From NCBI GenBank assembly GCA_026225945.1, contig JAMJFZ010000711.1, positions 2,147,501-2,211,500 of the forward strand: DNA of 64,000 nucleotides, written 5' to 3'. The translations under genes and the position numbers were made by a program. Under the pieces are notes generated by a model. That model saw nothing but the letters and a program-made list of their open reading frames with translations, did no database searches and was not told the origin of the DNA. Within the stretch, counting starts at the first letter, position 1; each line of letters begins with the position of its first letter. Shown here piece by piece: positions 1 through 12,065 of the stretch. The DNA comes from Cricetomys ansorgei (taxonomy: Eukaryota; Chordata; Mammalia; Rodentia; Nesomyidae).

Positions 1-339
1 GATTAAAGATGTGTCTCTGCCTCAAGATCCAGATTAGCAGTGGAACCTCCTACTTCAAGCAGAAATCACCCACAGGTGTGCCCTCTAGTTTTGGATTTTA
101 GTTAATTCTAGATGTAGTCAAGTTGACCAAACAATAATAGCCATCACACTCAGCATCTAAGCATGTACCTTTCTTTCTATTCACGGATTTGGCTTTCTTT
201 AACATAGCACTAATTTGCCCATATTTTAACAGGCTCTTGAATCAGCATCCTAAACAAAATCTGTCACATCCTGCCTGTGTGGTCTTATGGATGTTGGACA
301 GCAGCTCAGGCACAGCCTTCAGTACTTCATGGGTTTAGT

Positions 340-520
340 TCAAATCAAAGCTCATCTACAGAGCTGAGTAGCCCAGAAAAAAATGATTTAATTCTTTAGC
401 CTGCAGCTCTCTCATCTGTAAAGTGTGTAAAATGATTGCTTTATGGCCTCATGGGCTTTCACCAGATTTGTGAGATCATGAATTTGTGTTTTATGAACTG
501 TGAAGAGCAACACATAATAT
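340..520 (+). repeat. MIR SINE relic
   Basis: Contains the diagnostic MIR stretch around CTCATCTGTAAAGTG followed by an AT-rich tail region, in sense orientation, strongly diverged. Called from pattern memory, so edges are approximate. Confidence 0.45.
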
Positions 521-744
521 TGAGAAAATGTAATTTTAAAAAGAAGATCATTAAGGAAAGGGAGCAGAGGAGATATTCAATTGCAAAGTGTTCTGTGCAA
601 TTCAGATACCAGGTTAAGAAAAATGATTAAAAAAAAAAACCACCAGGAAAGGGAAAGTTTGAAGAAACATTTTTTTGTTTGTAGCTCAGTGGAGATACAA
701 TTCTTTAAGAATCATTTTTAGATTTTATTTATTATTGTGTGTGT

Positions 745-945
745 GTGTGGGTATGGTGTAGCGGCTGGGTAGGCACATACCATGGCACACGAGTGGAGGG
801 CAAGCCAGCCCTATGGAGTCAGATCTCTGTTTCCACCTTTGTGTAGGTCCAAGGGACCAAACTGCAGTTTTCATAGCAAGTGTTTCATGAGGCTCTCATG
901 GCAAGTATTTTTGCTCACTGAGCCATCATGGAAGCCCCAGACAGA
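745..945 (-). repeat. B3-type (B2-related) SINE, antisense
   Basis: Reads as the reverse complement of a B3 element: a TG-rich end, then the gtggagggcaag portion, ending in the tRNA-like box CACTGAGCCATC near 917-930. Diverged. Confidence 0.6.
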
Positions 946-961
946 GTCAAAAGAAAATTTT

Positions 962-1240
962 TCATAAATGTTTATTATTCATATACATAGGTGTGGTATT
1001 TGCATATAGACATTGGTTAGATCCAGCTTCTCTTTATCCTCCCCTCCCCTTTCCATCTTCCATTCACTATTCTGTACTTAGGTCCATTATTTATCTCCCA
1101 GATATGAGAGAAAACGGAGTATATGTCTTTTTGTGTTGAGTTTATTTCACCTGACCAAATGTCTTCCAGTTACATCCATTTGCTGCCAATGGCAGGATTG
1201 CATACTCTTCATGACCAAGTAATATTCTATCTTCCTTTTG

Positions 1241-1285
<45 letters not shown>

Positions 1286-1430
1286 ATATCTGACTTGTGA
1301 GAGAATGTTTGCTTTATCCATGGGTGACTGTCTATATTCATTCCTTGTCTTAGCTATTGTGAAAATGAACATAGGTGGTCAAGTATCTCTTTGGTATCCA
1401 TTTCCTTCAGCTATATATACCCACGTGTTA
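962..1430 (-). repeat. L1 3' end fragment, antisense
   Basis: Matches the reverse complement of the familiar L1 3' region (TTATTTCACCTGACCAAATG, then a TCTTCCAGTTACATCCAT-like part, AGTAATATTCTAT, and TTGTCTTAGCTATTGTGAA). It is interrupted by an ATCT microsatellite at 1241-1284. Confidence 0.75.
1241..1284. repeat. (ATCT)n microsatellite
   Basis: Eleven uninterrupted ATCT units inside the L1 fragment. Confidence 0.95.
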
Positions 1431-1433
1431 ATT

Positions 1434-1765
1434 TTCCATCACTGTGTGAAAATATAGAAGATAAACACTTAGTAGGGATGTTTATTGCAGCTTATAGTTT
1501 CAATAGCTCCACTCTACAGGCAGCTATGGCATTGCCCTTGGGCCTATGGTTAAATAGAACATCATTGCAGGGTGTGCATTTTGGTCTGAAGCTGCTTGCT
1601 TCACAGTAGTCAGAAAGTAGAAAGACAAAGAGGAAGGAGCTAGGGGTGGTCACAATATTCCATTAAAAGGCAAGCCCCTCCAACCTCTTTCCTCTGGAAT
1701 CCACCTCCTAAAAGTTACATTTCCCAATAATGCACAGACTGGGAACCAAGCTTTTAACACACAGG
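1434..1765. repeat. Ancient interspersed repeat, family unresolved
   Basis: Contains TTATTGCAGCTTATAGTTTC near its start and CACCTCCTAAAAGTTACAT, GGGAACCAAGCTTTTAACAC near its end, a layout seen in many old mammalian repeat copies. I cannot name the family with certainty. Confidence 0.4.
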
Positions 1766-1811
1766 TCTCTGTGGTGGTAGATCAATATTTGTGTGTGTGA
1801 GTGTGGTTAGG

Positions 1812-1812
<1 letters not shown>

Positions 1813-1851
<39 letters not shown>
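1813..1851. repeat. (CA)n microsatellite
   Basis: An uninterrupted CA run next to a B4-type SINE, as is common for the 3' ends of these elements. Confidence 0.95.
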
Positions 1852-1854
<3 letters not shown>

Positions 1855-2190
1855 GGTGTGTGTTCATGTGGGTATACATGCACATGTACATATTTGCATG
1901 TATGTGGAGGCTAGAGGTCAACCTCAGGTGTTTCTCAAGAGTTGTTCAGCTTGTTTTTCGTTTTATTTTGTTTGAGACAAGGTCTCTCATTGGCCTAGAA
2001 ATTATTGACTAGGGTGGTCTGGTTGGTCAGTGAATACCAGGGCTCCACCTGTCCCCATCTCTACAACACAAAGGTTACAATATGCACTATTGTCTCTGGT
2101 TTGTTTATGTGGGTTCTGGGATAAAACTTGGGTCCCCGTGTTTGTGCAGCAAACACTTGACCAACTGAGTCATCTCCCCAGACCCAGAGA
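1852..2190 (-). repeat. B4-type SINE, antisense
   Basis: Reverse complement of a B4 (tRNA/7SL composite) SINE: GTGGAGGCTAGAGGTCAACC at 1901-1920, a B1-like GAGACAAGGTCTCTC core at about 1974-1988, and the tRNA-like CAACTGAGTCATCTCCCCAG end at about 2162-2181. Confidence 0.75.
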
Positions 2191-3350
2191 GACCTATTTT
2201 TAGCTTACTGAGGAATTTCCATGCTGCTCCTCATAACGGTGGCACTATATTACATGAATGGAACATTTTAAAGAATAAGGTGACACAATACCTCCTCTCT
2301 TTTAATAAATGCCATTGAATTGAACGGTCAATCAAAACATCATTCTTACAGTCTTCCAAAGCAAACACTGAGATTCAGGTTCCATTATACTATGGAGCTG
2401 TTACTCTACAGAAGAATCTGGATCACAATCCACAAGGTAGGCTTGTTCTCTCACCTTTTTAAAAGTCATTAGGTCTTCCAACCTGTCTTTAGAGCTGTCC
2501 TGTTGATATAAACATCTAAGCGTAATCTCAACTCCATCTATCTGGGCCAATAGAAGTGACAGTCATGCTTTTCAAAGGCTCAGAAAGATGGACTCATTGG
2601 GTTAGTAAATATTTTGTATCACAGACAAAGTCAAGGAACCATACCAATCAAATCCTTATCCTGGCAGTATTGGTACCCAAGTCTGTCTCAATCTATTGCT
2701 TAAACATAACACCTACTCTGGGCCAGGATTCAGTGAAAGTTTGTGAAGAAAGACAGCAGAAATAGGTACAATGTTCTAGCCAGTCCTAAAAGGAGTTCAG
2801 AGAGGTAACATAGGTCCTTTCCCACCAGGTTTTGTGCATTTAAGGACTCCAAAGGAAATAGATGTGTTTCACCACAATTTCAGATCCCTAGGCCACATGG
2901 CACATTCTTCTTTACCACCTCCACCCCTCCTGGGTATGTTGACTTTTCTTTGAAAGGTTTAACCTCTCTTAATCAAGCCTCTTATTCTCAGTACTTGATG
3001 AAAGTAATGAGAATTTGCTTGACTCCATTGAAAAGAGTCAGAGTAAGGAAGCATAAGATAGGTGTAAGCAGTACTAGATAGCTTGCTTTGCAAGCGAGCA
3101 TACTTCTTTTCTATTTTTGTGGACTCTGCTAGGACAAACCATGGTCTCATTTATCCTAATATGTCTGCTCCTAACCAGCTGTTGGAACATAGAGTTTTGG
3201 GGGTTGGAGGCTTTGAAATGGAATAGAAATTTCTATGCCCACTCCTCTTTACCTTCTTAGATGAGGATAAAGAGGTCCTGTGTGAGAGGGGTCACAGCTC
3301 TCTTGTCTCAGTCCATTGTTCATTTTATCTATGGAGCATGGGTCAGAGGT
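2191..3350. other. Unique-looking intergenic sequence
   Basis: No gene, RNA gene or clear repeat seen; short ORFs here lack recognisable domains. Confidence 0.5.
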
Positions 3351-3354
3351 GTCT

Positions 3355-3490
3355 GAGTAGAGGAAACACACAGACAGTGAGTTTAAGTCCTTTCTTTACT
3401 ACTAAATTAACTGTACAACATTAGGCTAATTAGCTAATTTTCAGCTCCTCAGTACCCTCACTTATAAAATGGAATTAAGTAGATTTATTT
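3355..3490 (+). repeat. MIR SINE relic
   Basis: Sense-orientation MIR core: GAGTTTAAGTCCTTTCTTTA, then AGCTCCTCAGTACCCTCACT and a TATAAAATGGAATTAAGTAG tail. Confidence 0.6.
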
Positions 3491-3548
3491 TTTTCCTTTT
3501 TTTCTGATTATAATTAGTAACATAAGAAAAATAAAAGCAAAACAGGAA

Positions 3549-4040
3549 GCCTGGTTGCTTGTGTGACGTCTGCTTGTGTGCATGAGGGATGACCAGATGC
3601 CTATGTGATGTCCAGGTACCTGTGAGATATCCAGGTCCCTACAGTATCTCCAGGTGTCTACGAGATGTCCAGGTGCCTGGTGGATGTCCAGGCACCTTCA
3701 GGATGCCCTGGTGACTGTTGATAGCTCTAATACCTGTGGGAAGCCTGGTACCTGCATGATGTCTGGGTGTTTTTGGGTTGGCTGGGTGCCTGTGTGATGC
3801 CTGGGCATCTACAGAATTCCCTGATGCCCACAGGAGGTCCTGGTGCCTGAAGGAGGCCTTGGTACCTGTGGGAGGTCCTAATGACTAACAAATGACCAGG
3901 TGCCTGTGTGATATCCGGTTGTCTGAGGGATGCCTGTGGAAGACCCTGCTTCCTGTGGGAAGTAAGGGGGCCTGCAGGTTTCCTGGTGCTTACAGGATAC
4001 CATCGAGCCTGCTCAGTGTCTGGGTTTGGGCAGCGAGGCC
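3549..4040. repeat. Diverged minisatellite with a 19-bp unit, about 24 copies
   Basis: The stretch can be cut into successive units of mostly 19 bp with an approximate consensus CCWGGTGCCTGYRNGATGY. Good units include those starting near 3590, 3609, 3628, 3647 and 3666, each opening with CCAG(G/A). Copies differ at several positions and a few are 17-30 bp long, so the array is old rather than freshly expanded. There are no spacers of independent sequence, and no protein is needed to explain it. Confidence 0.85.
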
Positions 4041-4182
4041 TAACTTCAGGTCAAACTCTGTCATGCTTTGTCTTGGTGAATGTTTGCCAGGTAAATGTTC
4101 ATAATCAGAACAGCCTTCTGCCTCCAAAGACAATGGTGATGCCGGTGATCCATGCTCTTGCCGCACAAGATTGAATTAATTT

Positions 4183-4366
<184 letters not shown>

Positions 4367-4495
4367 GAGAGCACAGGGGTAGAAGAGTGGGACAGGGAGG
4401 AATGGGAAGAGGGTGTTATCGAGATACATTGTATGAAACTCAAATTATTAATGAAAGTATTATAAAATAAAATGAAAAAATAAAAAAGAAATACT
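4367..4495 (+). repeat. L1 3' UTR end with A-rich tail
   Basis: G-rich stretch (GACAGGGAGGAATGGGAAGA), then a TGTATGAAACTCAAATTATT-like part and an impure A-rich tail, as in rodent L1 3' ends. Confidence 0.5.
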
Positions 4496-5229
4496 AACAT
4501 AAGAAAAAAAGATCTAAGTATATTCATTGTCATCCCCACCACCTCGTGTTTGTGTCTGGTTGATGGATACAATCTCCTAACTCTTAGATGAGTGACTGAC
4601 AGAATATCCTCTACCCTCAGCCTGGGCAAATCCAGACTCAGGTACTTTATTGCCAGACACAGAGATGTCAAGAATCTGTGGTTCTTGATCATTGTTAGGC
4701 AGAGTAGATCCTACAAGTAAGCTCCCTCTCTCACTCTCTAACAAATTGCCAGCATGTTGGAATTATGTAGCAGAAGGAACCATGGATTCCATCTATTCCC
4801 TCCTTGCTAACACTGAAGATGTCCTCCATATTAGGTCCTAAATAGCTTACAAATATTTCCATTGATAGGGAAAACGCAGGCCATGCTCCTCTGCTCCCTT
4901 TAGCACCTGGTCATTCTGTTTGTTGTCAGTGCTGATTATAACTGGGTCTTTCTTTCATTATGGGGAAACAGCTGACCTAGGAAGACCATGCCATTAATCC
5001 TGGCTTTACTCTCCATAGTCATGTAGAAACACCCCTTCTCTTACACGACCCTACACATCTCTAAAGATGGGGTCGTTTCTCACATGTTATCCCTTTGGAA
5101 GTGGCAATGTGAAATTCACAGGGATGCCATTTCAGTGAGTAGACACTCAATAACTGTAGATACAAATAAATAATAAATACACGACCTCCCACTCTGTACT
5201 TGATAATCCACTGATCACTTTATACTCAC

Positions 5230-5455
5230 TCTATTTTAAACTTTTGTGTGTATGTGTGTTTACCCGAGTGTGTGTGTGTGTGTGTGTGTGAGCCATGGGT
5301 AGACAGGTGCCCATGGAGGCTAGAAATAGATGTTGGATCCTATGGCACTGAAGCTACAGGTAATTGTAAATCACCTGATGTGACTGTTGGGAATTGAACC
5401 AGTGTTCTCATCAAGAACATCAGGTGCTCTGAAACACAGAGCCATCTCTCCACCA
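5230..5455 (-). repeat. B3-type SINE, antisense, with TG tract
   Basis: Contains TTGGATCCTATGGCACTGAA, then AATCACCTGATGTGACTG, GGGAATTGAACCAGTGTTCT and a GAGCCATCTCTCCACC end, the reverse complement of a B3 SINE. A TG run sits at 5268-5290. Confidence 0.8.
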
Positions 5456-5469
5456 CCCCCACCCCCACT

Positions 5470-7730
5470 CCCCTGTATACCCTACCTTTAATGTTCACAA
5501 CTGCTGGGGAAAATTATAATCCCATTCTGCAGACACCATGTTGCTGGAGAAAAGAAAAAAAAACCTTCTATTCTTTACTCAGCATTAGTTTGTCTGAGAT
5601 ATCAATTGTCCTCTTATGATTCAGGTTTTTTTTTTTTTTAAGCAAGATTTCTTCTTTAAAATCTTTTAATAAAGCCGTTTTGAGATTTGAAAACGTCTTG
5701 GTACTCTTTAATGAGCCAATAAATAATTGATGGTTTGCTTGTTGAAAGCTCTAGATTAGTAATTTTTGTTCCACCGAGTTTCCTGGTACAGATATCTAGG
5801 ACCCATCAACCAGCGCAGTGATGACTCTGACCAGGCCTCTCCTTCATTCTCAGAGATTTCCCAAAGCCATTTGGATGAAGCTCAAGTGGTTGGATGCGGA
5901 GGAGTCATAGCTTCAACTACACAGACGGAGCCAAGGAGTCTGGGACCAACTGAGTCTCCGAGAGTGCTGATTTGTTTATTGTGGGTGGGAATTTGGGAAT
6001 CTCGCCGCATTCAGCAGACCGAATTGACATTTCCAAAGTGCGACATGGGCTGTAAGCCACCCTTGCACCACCAGCTTACCTGGTACCACTCCCGTAGAAA
6101 GTTGACAGAAAAAGTGAACGCTAGGCAAGTGTAAACAGAGCTGAAGAAAAACCAGAACAGAAACGTCTACAAAGGATTTCACAGTGGTCAGTAGGATGTA
6201 CTGATTTTCACAAACTGCCTGGACCACTTTGCAGATTGCTTACTTTCCTTCAAGGGCGCTGTGCTGTGTTTAGATGTCCTCTTTGTAAATGGGGGGCAGA
6301 GGGGAGGTGTGGAAAATACAAAGGCAAATCAAATACTTAAAGCCGCCGGAAACCCCCTTTTAGGGTCTGAAATACGAAGTTAGGCAAACCACTAGGGGGC
6401 AATCCAAGAGTGGGGAAAAAATCAGTAGCGGCCAAGAAAAGTTGCTTTTTACAACGCTTGAAGAAATCTGAAATTATTTAGTAAGCAGAACAAGGTGATA
6501 TTTCAAAGTGTTAGTGTTTGTCAAGGTTACTTTTGACTTGGGAAAATTCCTCATAAGTGATCAGAAACACTAAGCAACAGAGCTCTCTAAACAGAATTAT
6601 GCTGTCATGAAAAATCACAGAGAGTTTGATGAGTTAAGATCACTTCTCCAGGGCAGTGGGAAACTGCTGATGTCAGAAAATTGAAACCATTTTTAATTAA
6701 TGGTACACATAATGTGACCAGAGACTAAAGAATGTCTGAGAACACTTGGCTAGTGTTTCTACGTGGGTAGACTCGCACATAGTTTGCCTTGCCTCTCACT
6801 ACCCTACCCAGCTATTTAATAAAAGACAATACTGAAAGGAAGTCTGATCACACATGTTAATGTCCAGGTTTATAGATTCAAGTGTGATCAGAATGTTTTA
6901 TCCTTTTCCACGAGTCTCATAAAAAATTAGATTTTCGAGTCAAATTCCCTTTTCTCCCAATGAGGCTTTATGACATTTTATATATTTAAGAACTACAAAA
7001 AAAGAAAGCATAGGACATTAAAGACTTTAAGGAATGGGAAAAATCATAATGAAGCTGATCAATAAATGTGATTCTTCCTGATATTATACTGCAATTGACC
7101 AGTGAACACATCTTTTCTACAATGGGAAAACAAAATGTGACATTTCTGTGGAATTTTCTAACTTTGCATTTGACTGCTCTGGCAATTATCTGGGAGCAAT
7201 AAAGTATGTCATTCTTAAAGGACAGTGTTCTGTGTCCTAGAATGGATTATCCACAGAGGACATTAGTCACGCTTAGATCACCCTGGTTTGCCAAACATGG
7301 CATTTTTTCCATCTGGGAACTGGATGTAGAGTCAGTGCTAATAAATCCAAGAAAGGAAATGCAGCAGTGAGGGTGTACACTAACTCGGAGACGTATTAAA
7401 GTATATGGGAAACATTCAACTACTTTAACTCACAGAGCGGTAATTCTATTTTATTGATCGCCAGATGGAGAGGGCGATTTCTGAGCATCTGGGAAGTGGG
7501 GCAAATGTCTTAACTACACTGTCACAGAAGCATCTTGAACACACAGATTGCAACATCCTCTCTGAGGCTCTGGGAAGAGCATTGGGGGATGGTACCCATT
7601 GTCAAATACTTGCTGAGTAGATAATTAAATAACTGGAGAGAGGGAAAGGACAACTTAAGGGCAGGAGAGCTTGGCCAGTGACAGAGCTTAGCTTAAAGCA
7701 GACTGTATGAGTATAGAGAGAAAAGCAGAA
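5470..7730. other. Unique-looking intergenic sequence
   Basis: No convincing gene or repeat seen. The ORFs at 5766-6134 (+) and 5976-6227 (-) overlap on opposite strands and have no domain I recognise. Confidence 0.5.
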
Positions 7731-8246
7731 AAAACTTGAATAAACATATCTATATATCTCCAATATATTGATCAAATATATATACACACACACATGTGAG
7801 ATATATATAAGATTAAAAAGTAAGCAAATAAAATTTGGGTTTTTAGTGAGAAGATTCTAGTCAAGAAGGAACATAGGGGATCAAGTCTTTTCTTCAGACA
7901 TACCTGATGCAGTCATGGCAGCCGAGAGGCTCAGATTCTAGACTAGTGCCTGCTGTCACAGCTCAAAGAAAGATAAATACAATGAGACCAGTGGCAAGAT
8001 GCTACAGAGGAGACAGACAGCACAGACCACTAAGAAACTGCCTGAGTATATGTGAAATGTGGAGGAGCAACCCTGTGTCACTGCATACGTCATGATGAAG
8101 ATTCAGTTTTTCACCGAGTGTTTCCTATACTGGACCACAGACAAAAAATAGGGGACAGAACAGAATTCAACTCCTGCCTTACAGGGCTCATACTCTAGGA
8201 AGGGTTACAGTTATAAATGACAGTGGAATATGTGCTAAACCAGGAC

Positions 8247-8346
8247 AGGGTAGGGTAGGATGGATGGGTAGGATGGGACGGGTAAGGTGTGGTGAGGGAG
8301 GATAGGTAAGGGTAGGCTAGGGTAAGGAGGTGGGATAGGATGGGTA
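8247..8346. repeat. G-rich imperfect tandem repeat (GGGTAGGAT-like)
   Basis: About 100 bp of imperfect units built from GGGTA, GGGTAGG and GGATGGG. Several runs of three G lie close together, so a G-quadruplex on the plus strand is conceivable. Confidence 0.75.
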
Positions 8347-8993
8347 CAAGACACCATAAAGTCTTATTCTGGAATATGCTTGAGTTTAAGAACTATCTAA
8401 ACCCAAATATCCCCACCCCTGGTGTTATAGATGATAAGCCTAGTAAGTAAGATAATTTATTCAGTGGTTCTCTTGAAACACATTCATTAGGAACTTGGAT
8501 ACTGTTGTAGGGATACAAGAGACAAAAGCCTGTCCTCATGAAATCGTAGTCTAGCAGCAGGGAACTGTCATGCAGTGGACAAGTGGGATGAAGAGAAAAT
8601 AAAGAGAGAAGGACAGTAAGAACTGTCCCAGGCAGGGCAGGCAGGTGCTAGCTAATGGAGACAATGAGGTAGATGCAAGAATTTTCCTTCGACATCCTAT
8701 TGGCGGCGCACCTCACTGTGGAGCCCAAGTCAGTCACTTTCTTTCCTCTTTGTCCCCATGCAAACACTTCGGTCTTATCTCATTAGCTTGGGACTAAGTT
8801 TCTCAAAACGGTCCTTTTCTTTATGGAAAATCACACCTGAAGTCTGAGGACAGGGAAAGTGATAAATGAAAACCAAGAGAGCATTTGACACTTTGCACAG
8901 GTGATATACACTGAGAGGAAGCTCACTGCCGAGCCAGCCTGTACTTTCTGCCCCTCAGAAGGCATCAGGCTTGGCAGGGCAATGGCAGAGAGT

Positions 8994-9245
8994 GTTTTGG
9001 TTTCATTGTGTTGTTGATAAGACACAGTGACCATAAGCAGCTTATGGGAGAAAAAAAGGTTTATTCAGCTTACAATCTCAGGTTACAGTTCATCATAGCA
9101 GAGAAGTTACAGTGGCAGGAGCTTTAAGTAGCTACTCACATCCTATAGTCAAGAGCAGAGAAGAATAATGCATGCAGGCATGCTTGCTTGGATCTGCTCT
9201 CTACAGTTTGGGACTCCTTGTGTAGGGAATAGTGCCAACTTAGAG
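8994..9245. repeat. Rodent interspersed repeat, 5' part, family unresolved
   Basis: GTTGATAAGACACAGTGACC followed by AAAAGGTTTATTCAGCTTAC and CAGTTCATCATAGCAGAGAA matches a very common rodent repeat layout. A probable continuation lies at about 9605-9690, with part of the inverted-repeat unit between the two. Confidence 0.5.
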
Positions 9246-9257
9246 GCATTGTGAAAG

Positions 9258-10010
9258 GTGTTTTTAATTATTTACAAAATATTGTTTTGTGCACTGTTCA
9301 GTGAGGGTCTGCCTGGGTCTTGGCATTTTGTATTGTCTGCAGGTGTTGGATTTCTGTGGGGGGTGTTTGATTGCTTATGATCTGCACCTGAGGAGTTCTG
9401 AATCCATTAATCCACCTGAGCTCAGACACTGAGGGTTCCACTGTCTAGGACAATGCTGGCCAGGATGGTGGTTCCCTCTGTTGAGTTCTGGCAAGGTTTC
9501 CACCTATGAAAATGCCTTCATTTCTTCCTCACTGAGCTCACACAGTGGCTAATTACTACGTAGAAGACTTGTTTATTTGTTTTTTGTTTTTTGTTTTTCT
9601 TAACATCAATTAACACTATAACAATCCCCCACAGATGTGTCTTCAGATTGACTTAATCTAGATAATTCCTCAGGTAGATGTAACTGTATGCTGCTGTGGT
9701 GGCTCACCAAGGAAGACACAGGGGCATATTCATATCTGCAAGCTCTGCCAGACCTCAGCAGAGGGAGCCACCATCGTGGCCAGGGCCATACTCAATCAAC
9801 AGTGGAATCCCTGAGCAGCTGAGCTCAGGTGTTTTTGTTATTTCAGAACTCCTCAGGTGTTCTCCTGATACCATGTGCAGATCATAACCAATTAAACAAC
9901 CTCCGTGGAAATCCAGCACCTGCAGACAGTACAGAACGCCCTAGACAGCCCTTCACCCAACAGTGCATAAAAACATTTTAAACATAACTAAAAATAAACT
10001 TTCCCAACAG
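9258..10010. repeat. Long inverted repeat (arms about 290-320 bp, loop about 140 bp)
   Basis: The left arm (9258-9549) matches the reverse complement of the right arm (9690-10010) along its length. Shared blocks include the CTGTCTGCAGGTG part, ATGATCTGCAC, CCTGAGGAGTTCTGAA, CACCTGAGCTCAG and GATGGTGG. The right arm has an extra block of about 16 bases near 9860, so the arms are diverged rather than a recent palindrome. Probably two copies of one mobile repeat inserted head to head, although I cannot name the family. Confidence 0.85.
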
Positions 10011-10019
10011 GTAGACTCT

Positions 10020-11210
10020 TCCTATGTGATTCTTGGCTGGTGGGCATGTATGAGCCCACCATTTTCATAGGCTTTGGGAAGCCTATACTTCCAAGGGGGG
10101 TTTGGTCCTAGGGTTTTGTTTGTTGTGGGCAGAACTGTCCCAAGTCTGCATAAGAGGGTTTCAACCATTCATTGTAGGTGTTGACTGAGCACATGTGGTC
10201 AACAGGGATTGGCTCTGTAACAAGGATCATGGAAAGTCACAAGAGGAGACTCTGTTCATCTAGAAAGAGTTGGTTCCTGGAGGTATCCTCCCTTCCCCTC
10301 AGTCCCTACCATCTACCTCTCTTTCATATCTAACCTAACTTTAAAGATACTCAGACATTTGTGGGGATTGCCATTATAATTATGGACCCTATCCATAGCT
10401 TGGCACTGATTAGACCAACACCCTTGCTGGAAGATTTTTTACCATGTCTTCTGAAAAGCAGAATTCCAAATCCTTGCCATAACTCTTCTTTCCTGGTCAT
10501 AATTGCTCTCTTTCAACACTATCTTCTTTGTTTAACCTGTTCCACACTGGCCTCTGCCTCTATTTCTCTAATAACACAAATTTGATCCTGACAGGGACAC
10601 TTATGCTCCAGTTCATAGAGCCTGGGACACCACCCCTATCCAGATGTGCTGTGGGCAGCTCAGGTATAGCAAGTCTGTTGGTCATAGATGATTTGGGTTT
10701 GGAAGATGATCATGGGACTTGGAACTCCTTGCTGTTGAAGAGGTTATATTCTAAGATGACTGTGACTCATGAGCAAGAGGGGAATGATTGTATCACCAGA
10801 AGTAAAAGGTAAAGTGAAGCAGGAGCTACCAAGGAGTCACTCACAGTGAACTAGGTGGAGATAATTTTCCTTTTCCTCTTCATTTGCTTCATCTCAGCCC
10901 TCTGGAAGAGCTAGAGACCAGGAGAGTGAATATATTTAAGCCACATAGGAATGTTTAAGCTTTAAATTAAAATGCACTGAGGATTATTTGCCAAAAGAAA
11001 CCAGGTAACTATGGAACCACTCTGTCCAACTCTAAGACAACCCTGTCCCCATACCAGTTTTCTGTCCCAGCCCTTTGCCTTATTTACACGTTTTATGGAA
11101 GCTAGTTTCTCCCTCTAGGGAAAGGCCAAAATAAAGAAAAAAGTGTGCACATCTGCTAGAAATGGGTCCTTGTTACCATCTATGTATTCTAGCTTCATCA
11201 GAAGGGCTTG
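10020..11210. other. Unique-looking intergenic sequence
   Basis: Nothing supportable as a gene. Two overlapping short ORFs (10361-10585, 10528-10812) have no recognised domain. Confidence 0.45.
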
Positions 11211-11211
11211 A

Positions 11212-11472
11212 ATGCCTGCATGTGTGTTCATTTGGATGTGCATGTGTGTGTGCATGCTTGTAGAGGCTAGAGGTCAACCTTGGGTGTAGGTCATTCCTAA
11301 ATAAAGATGCTATGCATGTTGCTTTTTGAGACAGGGTCTCAGCTAGGCTGGCTGGTCAGTGAGTTCCAAGAATCTACCTATCTCTGCTTATCCAGCACTG
11401 AGATTACATGTGTGATTGAACTCAAGGTGCCCACACTTGGTCTTTGTTTATTGAGTTATCTTTCCAGAACCT
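11212..11472 (-). repeat. B4-type SINE, antisense
   Basis: TGTAGAGGCTAGAGGTCAAC, then GAGACAGGGTCTCAGCTAGG, a GATTACATGTG core and the tail TTGAGTTATCTTTCCAG. Confidence 0.7.
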
Positions 11473-11744
11473 AATCACCTATCAAGAGTTCTTTGAAAAA
11501 CTCCTCCCTAATGGGAGGACCTCAGAATTCTGATGCAAGCAAAGAAGGAATGCAGCTAGAACCATAGGAAAGATGAGGACTGCAGAGAACAGCAGCCTAT
11601 ACTGCTCTAGGTTAGTAATGCTCCCAGTCCACTTTCCATCTGGTGCCTCAGACAGACTGATTGTCCTAGTAAGCCAAGAGTCACCTGAGAAGAGAAGCCT
11701 CGGTTGAGGAATCCCCTACATCAGATTTGTTTGTGGACATGTCT

Positions 11745-12065
11745 ACAGAAGCTGTCTTGATTGTTAATGGATGTAGGAGGTCCCAGCCCACTATGGGCAG
11801 CACCATCCTTAGGCAGGTGGTATTGAGCTATACAAGAAAGTCAGATAAATGTGAGCCTTAGAGCAAGCCAGAAAGCAGTGTTCCTTCATGTTTTCTGCAG
11901 TGCCTTCTTGGATGTGAGTTAGTTCCCTGTTGAAGGTAATGCTGTGGGAATAGCAAACAGTTCTGCCTTTGGGTTCTTACCTTGAGTTCCTGCCTTGACT
12001 TCCCTCGGTGACGAACTGAGTCCTGAATGTGTAAGCCACTAATTCTGGTGTTTTAGCACCAAAAT
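11745..12065. repeat. Rodent interspersed repeat, family unresolved
   Basis: Contains GGAGGTCCCAGCCCACTATG, GGTATTGAGCTATACAAGAA, GAGCAAGCCAGAAAGCAGTG, CCTTGAGTTCCTGCCTTGAC and GTGTAAGCC in the order seen in a widespread rodent repeat. Confidence 0.6.

Noticed and set aside
3549..4040. Possible CRISPR-like array of short repeats
   Set aside because: Units abut without unique spacers and the context is mammalian; it is a minisatellite.
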